Shown: positions 35,741-44,347 of the stretch, in pieces
Layout: every line of letters begins with the position of its first letter
Numbering within the stretch: position 1 is the stretch's first letter
Source of the DNA: Microbispora hainanensis
Lineage (GTDB): Bacteria > Actinomycetota > Actinomycetes > Streptosporangiales > Streptosporangiaceae
Reading direction: 5' to 3'
Length of the DNA stretch: 64,000 bases
Assembly: GCF_036186745.1 (NCBI RefSeq)
Contig: NZ_CP108086.1
Coordinates: 5,518,001-5,582,000 of the forward strand
The notes under the pieces: model-generated
Told to the model about the DNA's origin: nothing
The model's input: the letters and a program-made list of their open reading frames with translations, nothing else
The model's database searches: none
Translations under genes and position numbers: made by a program

Positions 35741-36416
35741 CGTGACCTCGCGGGAGTTCCGCCGCGACTTCGCCGACGTGCATCAGATGCACCGCACCGT
35801 AATGGCGGCGTTCCCGCAGGTCGACGACGAGCAGCCGCCACGGCAAAAGCATGGCGTGCTCTGGAGGCTGGACCCCAGCCAGCAGGGCTACCTCCTATAT
35901 GTGCAAAGTCGTGTCGAGCCCGACTGGTCCCGCCTGCCGCAGCACTACCTCACCGAACCACACCAGGTGCGGGATCTGCGACCTCTCTTCGACGCCATCA
36001 CGGGTGGCCGATGCTTCGCGTTCCGCCTGGTCGCCAACCCCACAAGAGCCGTCAAGCGCGACGAGAAACAGCAGAGCGCGCGAGCTGAGCAAGGCAAGCG
36101 GGATCAACCGCGCCGCGTCGTTCACCGCACCCCCGAGGCTCAAATCGACTGGATGATCCGCCAGGGGGAACGCAACGGGTTCGTCGTCCCAGCGGGCAGA
36201 AACGGCCGACCCGACGTCGCACCCTCCCCGGCGTTCCGCATGCAGGGGAAGACCTACTTCGGCGATGAGGCGCAGAAAGTTACCATCGATCACGTCCGGT
36301 ACGACGGTCATCTGATTGTCACAGACCCAGGTCTGTTCGCGTCGGCTGTCCGAGACGGCGTCGGCCGGGGCAAGGCTTACGGCTGCGGCCTAATCAGTCT
36401 CGCCGCAGCGCGGTGA
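35715..36416 (+). CDS. cas6e: Cas6e (CasE) pre-crRNA endoribonuclease
   Basis: 233 residues from a GTG at 35715. VHQMHRTVMAAFPQ contains the catalytic His region of Cas6e, and VRDGVGRGKAYGCGLISLAA is the C-terminal glycine-rich loop that binds the repeat stem. It cleaves the I-E pre-crRNA 3' of the stem and leaves the 8-nt handle, here GTGAGCCG. Last gene of the cas operon; the array begins about 40 bases downstream. No cas1 or cas2 follows. Confidence 0.95.
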   Translation: MFLSKLNIDVTSREFRRDFADVHQMHRTVMAAFPQVDDEQPPRQKHGVLWRLDPSQQGYLLYVQSRVEPDWSRLPQHYLTEPHQVRDLRPLFDAITGGRCFAFRLVANPTRAVKRDEKQQSARAEQGKRDQPRRVVHRTPEAQIDWMIRQGERNGFVVPAGRNGRPDVAPSPAFRMQGKTYFGDEAQKVTIDHVRYDGHLIVTDPGLFASAVRDGVGRGKAYGCGLISLAAAR

Positions 36417-36452
36417 TCAGCAAGTCGCAGATTGACAACTGAAGAGCCCATG

Positions 36453-37853
36453 GGGCAGCTCTCCCAGCTCTGGGGTGACCCACAGGAAATCGTGTGCATT
36501 GACTGCCTTTAGGGCGTTCCCCACGCATGTGGGGGTGATCCGGAGCCGGAGACCGAGACCAACGGCGGGCAGGAGTCCTCCCCATGCACGTGGGGTGAGC
36601 CGTACGAGGCCGGGTTCCCCCTGTCCTGGGAAGCGTCCTCCCACGCACGTGGGGGTGAGCCAAAGTGCAGGACGAGGTAGGCGACGACGGCCGCGTCCTC
36701 CCCACGCGCGCCTGGGGTGAGCCGGTGCGACGCGCGTACGCGCGACGCGCGAGTGTGTCCTCCCACGCACGTGGGGGTGAGCCGAAGACGGAGCTGGGCG
36801 TCCAGCCGGGCTTAACGTCCTCCCCACAAATATGGGGGTGAGCCGTGGCTGGGCGAGGACCTCTTCAAGCGGGCCGAGTCGGTCCCACGCGGGTGAGCAG
36901 TGAGCCGCGGAGCACGAGGCGCGGAACCGTTCTCCCCACACACGTGGGGGTGAGAGAGCCGACCGAGGACGACAGCGATTTCGAGGGTTCCATCCCACGC
37001 ACCTGGAGGTAAGCCGCAGGTGGGCAGGATCCCGCTGCCGCAATGTTGTCCTCCCCACGCCGTGGGGGTGACCGATGTTCCAGTTCCGGGTCGAGGACAT
37101 CACCCGTCCTCCCCACGCTTGTGGGGGGTGAGTCGTAAGAGGCCGAGCTGGTCCTGAAGAATCGTCGTCCGTCGCGGTCAGCCGACGCTCCGGGGAGCCG
37201 AGTGAGGCGCTGCGGAAGGCATCCTCACGCACGTGAGGGTGAGCCACCGTAGGCGGGCACCTCGTACGGGCCGAACTGGTCATCCCACGCACGTGGGGGT
37301 GAGCCGGACGGTGGTAAGGAAACATGGGCTTGCTATGAGTCCTCCCCACGCACGTGGGGGTGAGCCGCAGGCACGGCACGACCGGCTGATGGAGCTGCCG
37401 TCCTCCCACGCCCGTCGGGCTGAGCCGGGGACGCCCTACCGCGACGAGGTGACGCGGCTGTCCTGCCCGCGCACGTGGGGGTGAGCCGGACGAGACCGGT
37501 CGCGGCCACTTCAAGGTGGAGTCCGCCCCACGTATGTGGGGGTGAGCCGGTGCCGACGTACGGAATCTCGACGCGGGGCACGTCCTCCTCACGCGCGTGG
37601 GGTGAGCCGGTCGGCCCGGCGATGCGCCGCAGCCTCGACACGCCCTCCCCACGCACGTGGGGGTGAGCCGGTGATTCTCACCTCCACGGGGCGCATCAGG
37701 GTGTCCTCCCCACGCACGTGGGGGTGAGCCCTGGAGTCAGACCCTAATGTGGCGCCATGCCACGTCCTCCCCACGCACGTGGGGGTGAGCCGCGTGTGGC
37801 CGAGTACCAGCGCCACCTCCAGGCGTCCTCCCCACGCACGTGGGGGTGAGTCG
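36453..37853 (+). CRISPR. CRISPR array, subtype I-E, about 24 repeats, heavily decayed
   Basis: 29-bp repeats spaced about 61 bases. The best copies (about 37642 to 37853) read GTCCTCCCCACG then CACGTGGGGGTGAGCCG. The stem CCCCACG/CGTGGGG is clear and the 3' GTGAGCCG is the crRNA handle, so transcription is on the plus strand from the cas6e side. Repeats in the left half carry many substitutions and indels (for example near 36455, 36880, 36930 and 37170), while the right end is near-perfect. Spacers are about 32 bp. Confidence 0.93.
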
Positions 37854-38048
37854 TCGTTCGGCGCGCTGGTCGCGCTGGGCAGACTGCCTGAGCGTTGATC
37901 TTGTGACTGGCTGACACCGTCACGATCACCGTTCAGGGGCACACCCCTCCCCACGACACGCGAACACGCACGAAGACGAGTGGGGACTTAAAATTGGCCA
38001 CCGGCGGTGACCTCAACCCGGCCACCTGCGGCTACTTTTACAAGGCCA
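37854..38048 (+). other. Disrupted part between I-E array blocks
   Basis: After one spacer-length stretch the regular pattern fails for about 195 bases. CCCTCCCCACGACACG near 37945 resembles a broken repeat at the expected distance. An AT-richer ACTTAAAATTGG lies at about 37987. This looks like decayed array or inserted sequence. Confidence 0.45.
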
Positions 38049-38246
38049 CGGACACCCACGCAGTTGGGGGTGAGCCGAGGCCGACATTCACCGCCTGGGC
38101 GCCGAGTTCGTCCTCTCCACGCACGTGCCCGCTCCACCTACCTCGCCAGCAGCCTGCCGGGCGTCCTCCCCACACACGTGGGGGTGAGCCGGTGTACGAC
38201 CGTTACAGGTCAATATCCAGGATCCTCCCCGCACGTGGGGTGATCG
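38049..38246 (+). CRISPR. Second I-E repeat block, four repeats
   Basis: Repeats at about 38049, 38109, 38163 and 38222 in the same orientation and spacing (54-60 bases). Only the third is close to consensus (GTCCTCCCCACACACGTGGG followed by GGTGAGCCG); the second lost the 3' stem arm and the fourth is shortened. It is a continuation of the main array. Confidence 0.8.
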
Positions 38247-38275
38247 AAGCGTCCAGACTTCGAGTTGCCCACTGA

Positions 38276-39268
38276 TCATGTTTTCGGGCGAAGAGAATAT
38301 GGAGGCCGGTGTGCCGAGGAGGTCGGACGGGCGACTGCTGGTTCGGCATATGGCTTGGCGTGCCCAGGCTGGGCATCGAGGCCAGCCACGTCGACCGGGT
38401 TAAAGCTTTGGGTCACCCGTCCTGACTGCAAGCGTGCCTGCTCGACGGCGTTCACGACAGCATCGTTGACCGTCGTAGCCTCCAGCCCCAATCGCGTGGC
38501 CGTACGGACGACCTGGCGGGCGACCTGTCCCGACGGCAGGCCCGCGACGATCGGGGCGACGGCCTGCAGGGCACGCATCCGGTCTTCGGCAAACTGCAAG
38601 CGCGGGAATCGCGCGAGCGCGGCGTCGACCACGATGTCGGCAAGCGGCACCCGGCTGCGGTCCAGCAGCCGGTGCAGTGCGGCGGGGCCGTCCTGCGCCA
38701 GGATCGCCGAGGGGTCCCTCCCCTCTGGGAGACGTACGGCCTCCGCGCCTCGCAGCTGTTCGAACGCCTTGACGGCACCCCGCATCCCCGCCGAGTCGCC
38801 GTCGAACGTGATCACGGCCCCGGTCGTGCCCAGGTCGCAGACCTGTCCGAGGGCGTCGACCTGAGCGGGAGAGAGGGCCGTCCCGCAGGTCGCCACGCCC
38901 ACATAGCGCCCGCGCCCGGCGAGGGTGACCGCGATGGCGTCGAACGGGCCCTCGACGATGACAGGGCGGGCACCGGCGGCAAGGGCCTGCCGGTTCTCCG
39001 CCAGGCCGTACAACACATTGCCCTTCGCCGAGCCGCGGCTGGCAAGGTACTTCGGTCCGTGACCTCGTGGAGAGTGGCGGCCGATGAATCCGGCGATGCC
39101 GCCCTCCGGCGTCCGCAGAGTCAGCACGATGCGGTCCTGTAACGCATCGACCAGACGGGAACCGCGCCGTCTGGCCAAGCCGGACGCTTCAAGCACCGCG
39201 TCCTCGTACCCGCGGCCGCGGAGGTGCGCAACCAGCCCTTTCCGCCCACCCGGGGCGTATCCAATCCG
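38276..39268 (-). pseudogene. TOPRIM primase half of a gene split by an amber codon
   Basis: Reading continues in the same frame as the upstream ArdC/peptidase segment, after a TAG at 39269-39271: RIGYAPGGRKGLVAHLRGRG YEDAVLEASGLA. DnaG-like features follow: IVLTLRTPEGGIAGFIGR, then the TOPRIM motifs VIVEGPFDAIAVTLAG (Glu) and ITFDGDSAGMRGA (DxD). This would be the primase module of a mobile-element replication protein. Unless the amber is read through or translation restarts (for example at an ATG/GTG inside), this half is not made with the first. C-terminus at 38276 is Pro-rich. Confidence 0.7.
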
Positions 39269-40315
39269 CTATGCCCTGGCCGTCTGCGCGTCGATGCCGC
39301 GCTTGCCGAGGTACGGCACGGCCCAGCCACCCTTCAGTTGGGCCGCGAAGAACTGTTCGGCCTGACGGTGAATCCCACGCATCCGCGCCGCCGAAGACGT
39401 CGCCTCGAGGGCCTGGGCAGTATCCGGCTCCGCTCGGCGTACGTCCTTTGTCCGACCCTGCTGCACGTCGGTCGTCGTGCGTGACGCGCTGTCCATGTGC
39501 GTGGTGACGAGCGACGCGGTCAGGAGGACGCGGTCGCCGACCGCGAGCATCGTGCCGAAGCGCGGAGCCCGGGGGTCGGCCCCCGCCCAGCTGGACACGC
39601 TCGGAAAGCCGATCCCGTGGGCGTCCATGCTGAGCCGCCGCAGGACAAGGTACGCGACCGAGTCCGCCTGAAGCTTCGCGATGCCCCGGCAGACGGGCGA
39701 GGTGACGGCGGGGGCTTCGGCCGGGTGCTTCAGTAGGACGTGCGCCAGCTCGTGGGCCACCGCGGCGACGGCGGTGTTGTCGTCCAGATGGTCGGAGACG
39801 CGGATGAAGCGGCGCCCGTGCTCATTGCTAAGCACGGTCAGGGCCACGCCGTCGTACGGCGACCGCACAACGGGGAAACCCAGCCGTCCAGCGAAATCGG
39901 AGAGCGAGGCCAGAGCCTCTCCAGGTTCGAGCGGCGCCGCACCTGGTACCCAGCTGTCGGCGGACGGAATGGCCGTGGTCTGGCCGATGTCGAACACAGT
40001 TGACGGCCGCGTGCCATTCGACTGGACGATGCGGATCCCTCGCTCGCCCTTGAGCACCTGGCGGCCGAGCTGTCGCCAGGAGTCGTAGTCGGCCAGCATG
40101 GTGGCGTCCGGCCGTGACGCGCGGATGAGCAGGAGAGCGGCGAAACCGTACCCGCGATGCTTGGCGGCCAGGTCGAGAAACCGCGCCCAGTCCTGGCCGC
40201 TGCGCAGCAGGGAGGCTTCCTGAGCGGCCATGTCCAGCAGCGCCGCAGCATCGGGGCGTTCGGGGTCTCGAACCTCATCAACCACGCCCCTGACGCTGCG
40301 CCGGTCGGATTGCAC
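39269..40315 (-). CDS. ArdC-like antirestriction / ImmA-IrrE metallopeptidase protein, truncated by amber
   Basis: 348 residues from a GTG at 40315. The N-terminal part (WARFLDLAAKHRGYGFAALL, SWRQLGRQVLKGERGIRIVQ) is the ArdC-type ssDNA-binding domain. Next comes a zinc-peptidase motif, VAHELAHVLLKHP. The C-terminus GGWAVPYLGKRGI is the beginning of a primase domain and is cut by TAG. Proteins with this three-part layout are carried by actinomycete plasmids and ICEs and protect incoming single-stranded DNA or act in replication. The peptidase His/Glu residues are intact. The truncation leaves antirestriction and peptidase parts possibly functional. Confidence 0.75.
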   Translation of the reverse strand: MQSDRRSVRGVVDEVRDPERPDAAALLDMAAQEASLLRSGQDWARFLDLAAKHRGYGFAALLLIRASRPDATMLADYDSWRQLGRQVLKGERGIRIVQSNGTRPSTVFDIGQTTAIPSADSWVPGAAPLEPGEALASLSDFAGRLGFPVVRSPYDGVALTVLSNEHGRRFIRVSDHLDDNTAVAAVAHELAHVLLKHPAEAPAVTSPVCRGIAKLQADSVAYLVLRRLSMDAHGIGFPSVSSWAGADPRAPRFGTMLAVGDRVLLTASLVTTHMDSASRTTTDVQQGRTKDVRRAEPDTAQALEATSSAARMRGIHRQAEQFFAAQLKGGWAVPYLGKRGIDAQTARA

Positions 40316-40347
40316 CGCCTGTGACGCCAGCCGTCACCCTCGTCAGC

Positions 40348-40566
40348 TCACACGCTCCGGCCGGTGAGGATCTTCTGCCACAGCTCCTGCGCCCGGGCGG
40401 TCAGCAGCCACTCCGTTTCCGCCACCTCCAGCTCTGTCTTCTTCCGGTTGGTCCGCCGGACGAAGACGAGGCCTCCGGCCTGACACAGCTCATATATGCG
40501 GGCCGGCACTCGCAGGTGTGCCGCCGTACCCTGATGTGGGTGCAGCGGCGCTGCGGCTTCAGCCAC
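40348..40566 (-). CDS. Small hypothetical protein
   Basis: 72 residues, GTG start at 40566 with a strong GGAGGAG ribosome site. Contains ARIYELCQAGGLVFVRRTNR and ELEVAETEWLLTARAQELWQ, suggesting a small winged or helical fold. It lies 32 bases upstream of the ArdC-like gene on the same strand and probably shares its transcript. No family recognised. Confidence 0.6.
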   Translation of the reverse strand: MAEAAAPLHPHQGTAAHLRVPARIYELCQAGGLVFVRRTNRKKTELEVAETEWLLTARAQELWQKILTGRSV

Positions 40567-40627
40567 CGCAGCTCCTCCGCGCCGGGTTGCGGGTCAGGGA
40601 CGTGGATGCCGTGGTAGGGCGGGGGGA

Positions 40628-40888
40628 TCATTCCTTCACCAGGTGGTCGTTCGCGAGCCGGGTCTGCTCTTCGAGCTGCCGCGCGAGGTCGGCGAGATTG
40701 GACGCCTCGATCGTCATGGCCAGGTCGCTCTTCCTGAGCACACCGAAGGGGAGCTGACGTCGCCTGGTCGCCGACAGCCATGGTTGGCGTCGGACCACCC
40801 AGTCGTCGCGGTACGCGTCAACGAGTCGGCGAAACGACGAATCGTCATCGGAGTCGGGCTGGGCGGAACGTGTGGGATCGTTGTTCAC
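40628..40888 (-). CDS. Small acidic-basic hypothetical protein
   Basis: 86 residues from a GTG at 40888 preceded by GAGG. Reads FRRLVDAYRDDWVVRRQPWL, LPFGVLRKSDLAMTIEASNL and ADLARQLEEQTRLANDHL; the C-terminal half should be helical. Same strand and probably same operon as the downstream small gene and the ArdC-like gene. No family recognised. Confidence 0.55.
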   Translation of the reverse strand: MNNDPTRSAQPDSDDDSSFRRLVDAYRDDWVVRRQPWLSATRRRQLPFGVLRKSDLAMTIEASNLADLARQLEEQTRLANDHLVKE

Positions 40889-41158
40889 GGTCAGGACCTC
40901 GATTCCTGATCTCAAGAGCCCGTCCGGTGGTTTCGTCGCCGCGGCGGGCTCGCTTTTTCGGCGGCCAGCGTGCGGATAGGGCGGGCGGCCCCGTGACCCC
41001 CTCAGGTGTGGGGCCGCCCGAGCCCCGCCAGTCGTGACAACTCGACCAGCGGGGCAGCTTCGATGCGCCTGTTCAAGCAGGTGCTGACTTGCACGCAGGC
41101 TCTTTGCCGACCGAGGTGCGTACGACTCACCCGGCGCAGAGCGTGGGGATCGCACCTA

Positions 41159-41509
41159 TCACGGCGCCGGTCCTTTTAGCTCAGCCCACGTCACGTGCCC
41201 GTTCCGAGTACGGCTGCTGCCGTACCACGGCGTGAGCTCCGACACCTCTGACCATTCGTCCTTCTCGTCGCCTCCCACGGGTTCGCCCGGGTCGTGGACT
41301 TCTACCCGGAGGCGGCCGGCAGACGGAGTGATCGTGACCGCGATCACCCCGTCCTCGGGCGTGCGGGGCACCGCGTTCGCGACGAGTCGGGACACCACTC
41401 GCTCGCACCGATCAGCGAGTTCCGGGCGATGCCTGCTGGCAGTGCTGCGTGCCCACGATCGCACCTTGTCGGCCGCCTCCGGGAGCCCGGGCAAAGTTCG
41501 CTTGTACAT
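41159..41509 (-). CDS. ATP-binding (HATPase) regulatory protein
   Basis: About 116 residues from the ATG at 41509. It shows CERVVSRLVANAV (N-box-like, usually ELVTNAV) and RVEVHDPGEPV (G1 box, DxG), the nucleotide-binding elements of RsbW-like anti-sigma or histidine-kinase-like ATPase proteins that are abundant in actinomycetes. The protein is short and lacks a clear G2 box, so binding may be weak. Divergently transcribed from the GntR gene with an 88-base shared promoter region. Confidence 0.7.
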   Translation of the reverse strand: MYKRTLPGLPEAADKVRSWARSTASRHRPELADRCERVVSRLVANAVPRTPEDGVIAVTITPSAGRLRVEVHDPGEPVGGDEKDEWSEVSELTPWYGSSRTRNGHVTWAELKGPAP

Positions 41510-41597
41510 GGGAGGAGACCGCCTAAGCTGGTGACACTGATTTACGTTCTGAGTCCTCAGCTTGCAGCCTGGGGACACAGCCTGTCAACCTGTTCCG

Positions 41598-42368
41598 ATG
41601 GATTCCGATCGCCCGCTATGGCTGCGCATCGTCGAACACTTCCGGCAGCAGATCAGCACGGGTGAGCTGCCTCCGGGCGCACGCCTGCCGTCCCGTCCGG
41701 AGATCATGCGCGAGTTCGGCGTGTCCGATGCGGTCGCCAAGCAGGCCGCCCGAGTTCTGGTCTCCGAGGGCCTGGCTGTGGCCAAGCCCGGCTCCGGCAC
41801 CTACGTGCGCAGCAAGCCCCAACTTCAGCGTCTCGTTCGGGCCTGGTACCGAGGCAACCGCTCCGGCAGCCCCTTCGCCGCGGAGATGGAAGCCCAGGGC
41901 CGTCGGGCCGCATGGGACTACACCTCACACACCGCGCAGGCGCCCACGTCAATTCGGGAACGGCTGGGCCTCGGCGAACCGACCGGGGACCTGCCCGATG
42001 TGCTCCGTACGGAGTACCTCTTCTCCGCGGACGGACAACCCGTCATGCTCTCCACGAGTTGGGAACCGCTCGAGATCACCAGGGGCACGCCGATCGCTAT
42101 GCCGGAGGAGGGTCCGCACGCCGGGCGAGGTGTGGCCGAGCGGATGCTCGTCATCGGCCACCCCATCGACGACTGGAGGGAGACCGTCGGAGCGCGATTG
42201 GGCACTGCCGAGGAGTGCGCAAAGCTCGCTCACCCGCAGGGCTCCGTCATGCTGACGATCGAGCGGGTCTACGAGTCGCGCGGGAAGGTGGTCGAGACGG
42301 CCGACATCGTGTTGCCGGCGGATCTGTACCTGCTGGAATACTCGGCCCGTATGGGTGCAGGAGAGTAA
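41598..42368 (+). CDS. GntR-family transcriptional regulator (UTRA-type)
   Basis: 256 residues from the ATG at 41598. The N-terminal winged helix is complete: IVEHFRQQISTGELPPGARL, SRPEIMREFGVSDAVAKQAA and AVAKPGSGTYV. The C-terminal half (RTEYLFSADGQPVMLSTSWE and ERMLVIGHPIDDW) fits a UTRA ligand-binding domain. Regulators of this type (KorSA/TraR-like) control transfer and replication genes of actinomycete mobile elements. Its location next to the ArdC/primase genes suggests the same role. Autoregulation through the divergent intergenic region is likely but unproven. Confidence 0.9.
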   Translation: MDSDRPLWLRIVEHFRQQISTGELPPGARLPSRPEIMREFGVSDAVAKQAARVLVSEGLAVAKPGSGTYVRSKPQLQRLVRAWYRGNRSGSPFAAEMEAQGRRAAWDYTSHTAQAPTSIRERLGLGEPTGDLPDVLRTEYLFSADGQPVMLSTSWEPLEITRGTPIAMPEEGPHAGRGVAERMLVIGHPIDDWRETVGARLGTAEECAKLAHPQGSVMLTIERVYESRGKVVETADIVLPADLYLLEYSARMGAGE

Positions 42369-42389
42369 CTCGCCGCGCTTCCCAACCGT

Positions 42390-42437
42390 GAGAGTCGCAT
42401 CGCGGCTTGCGGCTCCTTCTGCCGAGGCGGGACTCTC
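42390..42437 (+). terminator. Possible terminator after the GntR gene
   Basis: GAGAGTC (42390-42396) pairs with GACTCTC (42431-42437) around a GC-rich inner region, 21 bases after the stop. No U-tract. Confidence 0.4.
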
Positions 42438-43010
42438 CCGACAAACGTCACGCCCGTAAACCCTCTAAAGAGCCAGAGGAAATCGCCCTCAGCTCCACGT
42501 CTTCTCGGCGCGGTTGCGCTGGTGAGAACGCTGGGCTTTCCGATCTGCCTCTGTCTCCTCCCTCCGGTCCCAGCCATGGGCAATCGCCGTCATCGCGTGA
42601 CCTGCGGCGAGTAGTCGCGGCGTCCACGGAGAAGCGTACAAGCTGCTCGTCGCCCTTCCGGCTGAAAAGCCTCGTCGGCGGTCAGGGAGAGGGATCAGCC
42701 CTCGCGATCACGAGCAACAGGGCCTCTCTGAGAGCTGCGTGCTTCCTGGCGAATTGGGACGACCGAAATGCCGGTGGAAAGTTCACGGTCATCGGCTCAG
42801 CTCGCTGTTTCTCGCGTCCGATGTCACGGCGTAAGCAATGGGTTCTCGTGATCCTTGCGACGTGTTGTCCGCCACTGCGCGCGACTCTCATACCTCCGCA
42901 GGAAGGCGCGGAGCTAAAGCTGGGTCGCCAACCGCAATTTGCTCTTGATCTAAATCAGGCCGCCCCTTTACCCTACAGCGCGCAATTATTCGACTACAGA
43001 GAGTGCTGAA
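42438..43010. other. Intergenic, no clear gene
   Basis: About 570 bases of lower coding character. Frames of 70-200 codons exist on both strands but lack domains. It probably carries the promoter of the lipoprotein/Tad operon near its right end. Confidence 0.5.
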
Positions 43011-43568
43011 GTGTCTTGTGTGACGTGGCGAGTGGGATTCCTTGCTCTCTTGGCCGCCGTCTCCGGTTGCACCGCCTCGCAGGAGGTCGGTCGTACGGCG
43101 ACACCCCCCGCCTCGCCGACCGGGAGTCCTCCGCTGGCGGCGCCCTCTGCACGGGCGACCACCGTGGAGGACGCCATCGTCGAGGCCTACACCGCCTACT
43201 GGCCAGCGAGCACCCGTGCTGTCACCTTGCCGCGCGAGGAGGCGCGGCGACTGCTCAGTCAGTACGAGACCGACGACCAGGTCGAGGGCGAGCTCAAGGG
43301 CATCGCGCGCTACCAGGAGATGGACCGCGAGGGATGGGGGGAGGTTGTCGTGCACGTCAAGAAGGTCACGGTGAAGGGCGACACGGCCACCGTCCTTGAC
43401 TGCATGGATGCATCTCGGACAGGAGAAGCTGATTCACGCACCCACAAGCTCATCCCGGGCACGCTCAGCACTCCTTACTTCTCGGTTGAAGCCACGATGC
43501 GCAGGGGTGCGGACGGGCGCTGGCGCATCCTTCAGAAGAAGGCACTGGAATCGAAGTGCACGCGGTGA
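43011..43568 (+). CDS. Lipoprotein at the head of the Tad cluster
   Basis: 185 residues with a GTG start. Signal VGFLALLAAVSGC gives a lipobox Cys near residue 20. After a Pro/Ser-rich linker, EDAIVEAYTAYWPASTRAVT and the C-terminal FSVEATMRRGADGRWRILQK suggest an NTF2-like fold, common in actinobacterial lipoproteins of secretion loci. It overlaps the next start by 13 bases. Probably an envelope accessory of the downstream pilus-type machine. Confidence 0.75.
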   Translation: MSCVTWRVGFLALLAAVSGCTASQEVGRTATPPASPTGSPPLAAPSARATTVEDAIVEAYTAYWPASTRAVTLPREEARRLLSQYETDDQVEGELKGIARYQEMDREGWGEVVVHVKKVTVKGDTATVLDCMDASRTGEADSRTHKLIPGTLSTPYFSVEATMRRGADGRWRILQKKALESKCTR

Positions 43569-44326
43569 CCGCCCTGCTCGTCCTCGCGCTGATTGCCTCA
43601 CCTGCTGCGGTAGCCAATGGGGATCCCGGCAGTGGGGCCGGAGCCAGCCGCAGTCCCAAGGGCTGGTCGATCTGGGCCAAGGAGACATCGCCCGGCCGGG
43701 CCCCTGTCCGTCCGGCCCCGGTGCGGAAGGCGAAGAAGGAAGTTGACGCCGACTGCGCTCCGATGGTCGATGGTTTCCCTCAGGGCAGCGACGACTTCTA
43801 CTGCGGGCTGATTCGGCCGGGTGGCGGAGCCGGGGTGACCCCGCAGATGCTGGTGGGCCAGGCCGTAAAGGAACTGGCTCTGCCGTTGCCGCAGGTGAGC
43901 ACCGCGCCACCGCGCGGCCGTCCGGGGATGGTCGGCATTCGGCAGTGGTTCTGGCTGAACGGCTCGGGGCAGTGGACGACCAAGTCCAAACGGGTGCACG
44001 TCGGGGCTGTCTGGGCCGAGGTGACGGCGTCCCCGCGGCGGCTTCTCATCTCGCCGGGCGCGGGCTTGCCCGACGTCGTCTGCGACGGCCCCGGCACGCC
44101 GTACGACCCGCATCGCCCGCCACAGGAGCAGGACAGCGGCTGCACCTATCTGTATGAGCGGTCGTCGGCCGGTCAGCCGCGAAACGCCTACCGGGTGTCG
44201 GTGACGGTCGTGTGGGGCGCGACGTGGCGAGGGTCTGGGGGAGCGGGAGGCCCGCTGGCGCCGATCAGCCGGTCCACCTCCTACGCCCTGACCGTGGCCG
44301 AGGCGCAGGCCCTGGTCACCGACTGA
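43556..44326 (+). CDS. Secreted protein of the Tad cluster
   Basis: 256 residues from a GTG at 43556. A short signal (VTALLVLALIASPAAVANG) precedes a mature region with four Cys (DADCAPM, FYCGLI, VVCDGPG, SGCTYLY) and YRVSVTVVWGATW near the end. No named family is recognised; similar exported proteins precede SAF-domain genes in actinobacterial Tad-like loci. Overlap with the upstream gene and four bases to the next ribosome site mark an operon. Confidence 0.7.
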   Translation: MHAVTALLVLALIASPAAVANGDPGSGAGASRSPKGWSIWAKETSPGRAPVRPAPVRKAKKEVDADCAPMVDGFPQGSDDFYCGLIRPGGGAGVTPQMLVGQAVKELALPLPQVSTAPPRGRPGMVGIRQWFWLNGSGQWTTKSKRVHVGAVWAEVTASPRRLLISPGAGLPDVVCDGPGTPYDPHRPPQEQDSGCTYLYERSSAGQPRNAYRVSVTVVWGATWRGSGGAGGPLAPISRSTSYALTVAEAQALVTD

Positions 44327-44347
44327 AATTTGAGGAGTTCCCTTCCG

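Noticed and set aside
36417-37652. 411-codon minus-strand frame across the I-E array
   Set aside because: Translation is a string of similar segments caused by CRISPR repeats.
42407-43009. Plus-strand frame of 200 codons before the Tad cluster
   Set aside because: Ser/Arg/Pro-rich without domain or ribosome site; coding character is poor.
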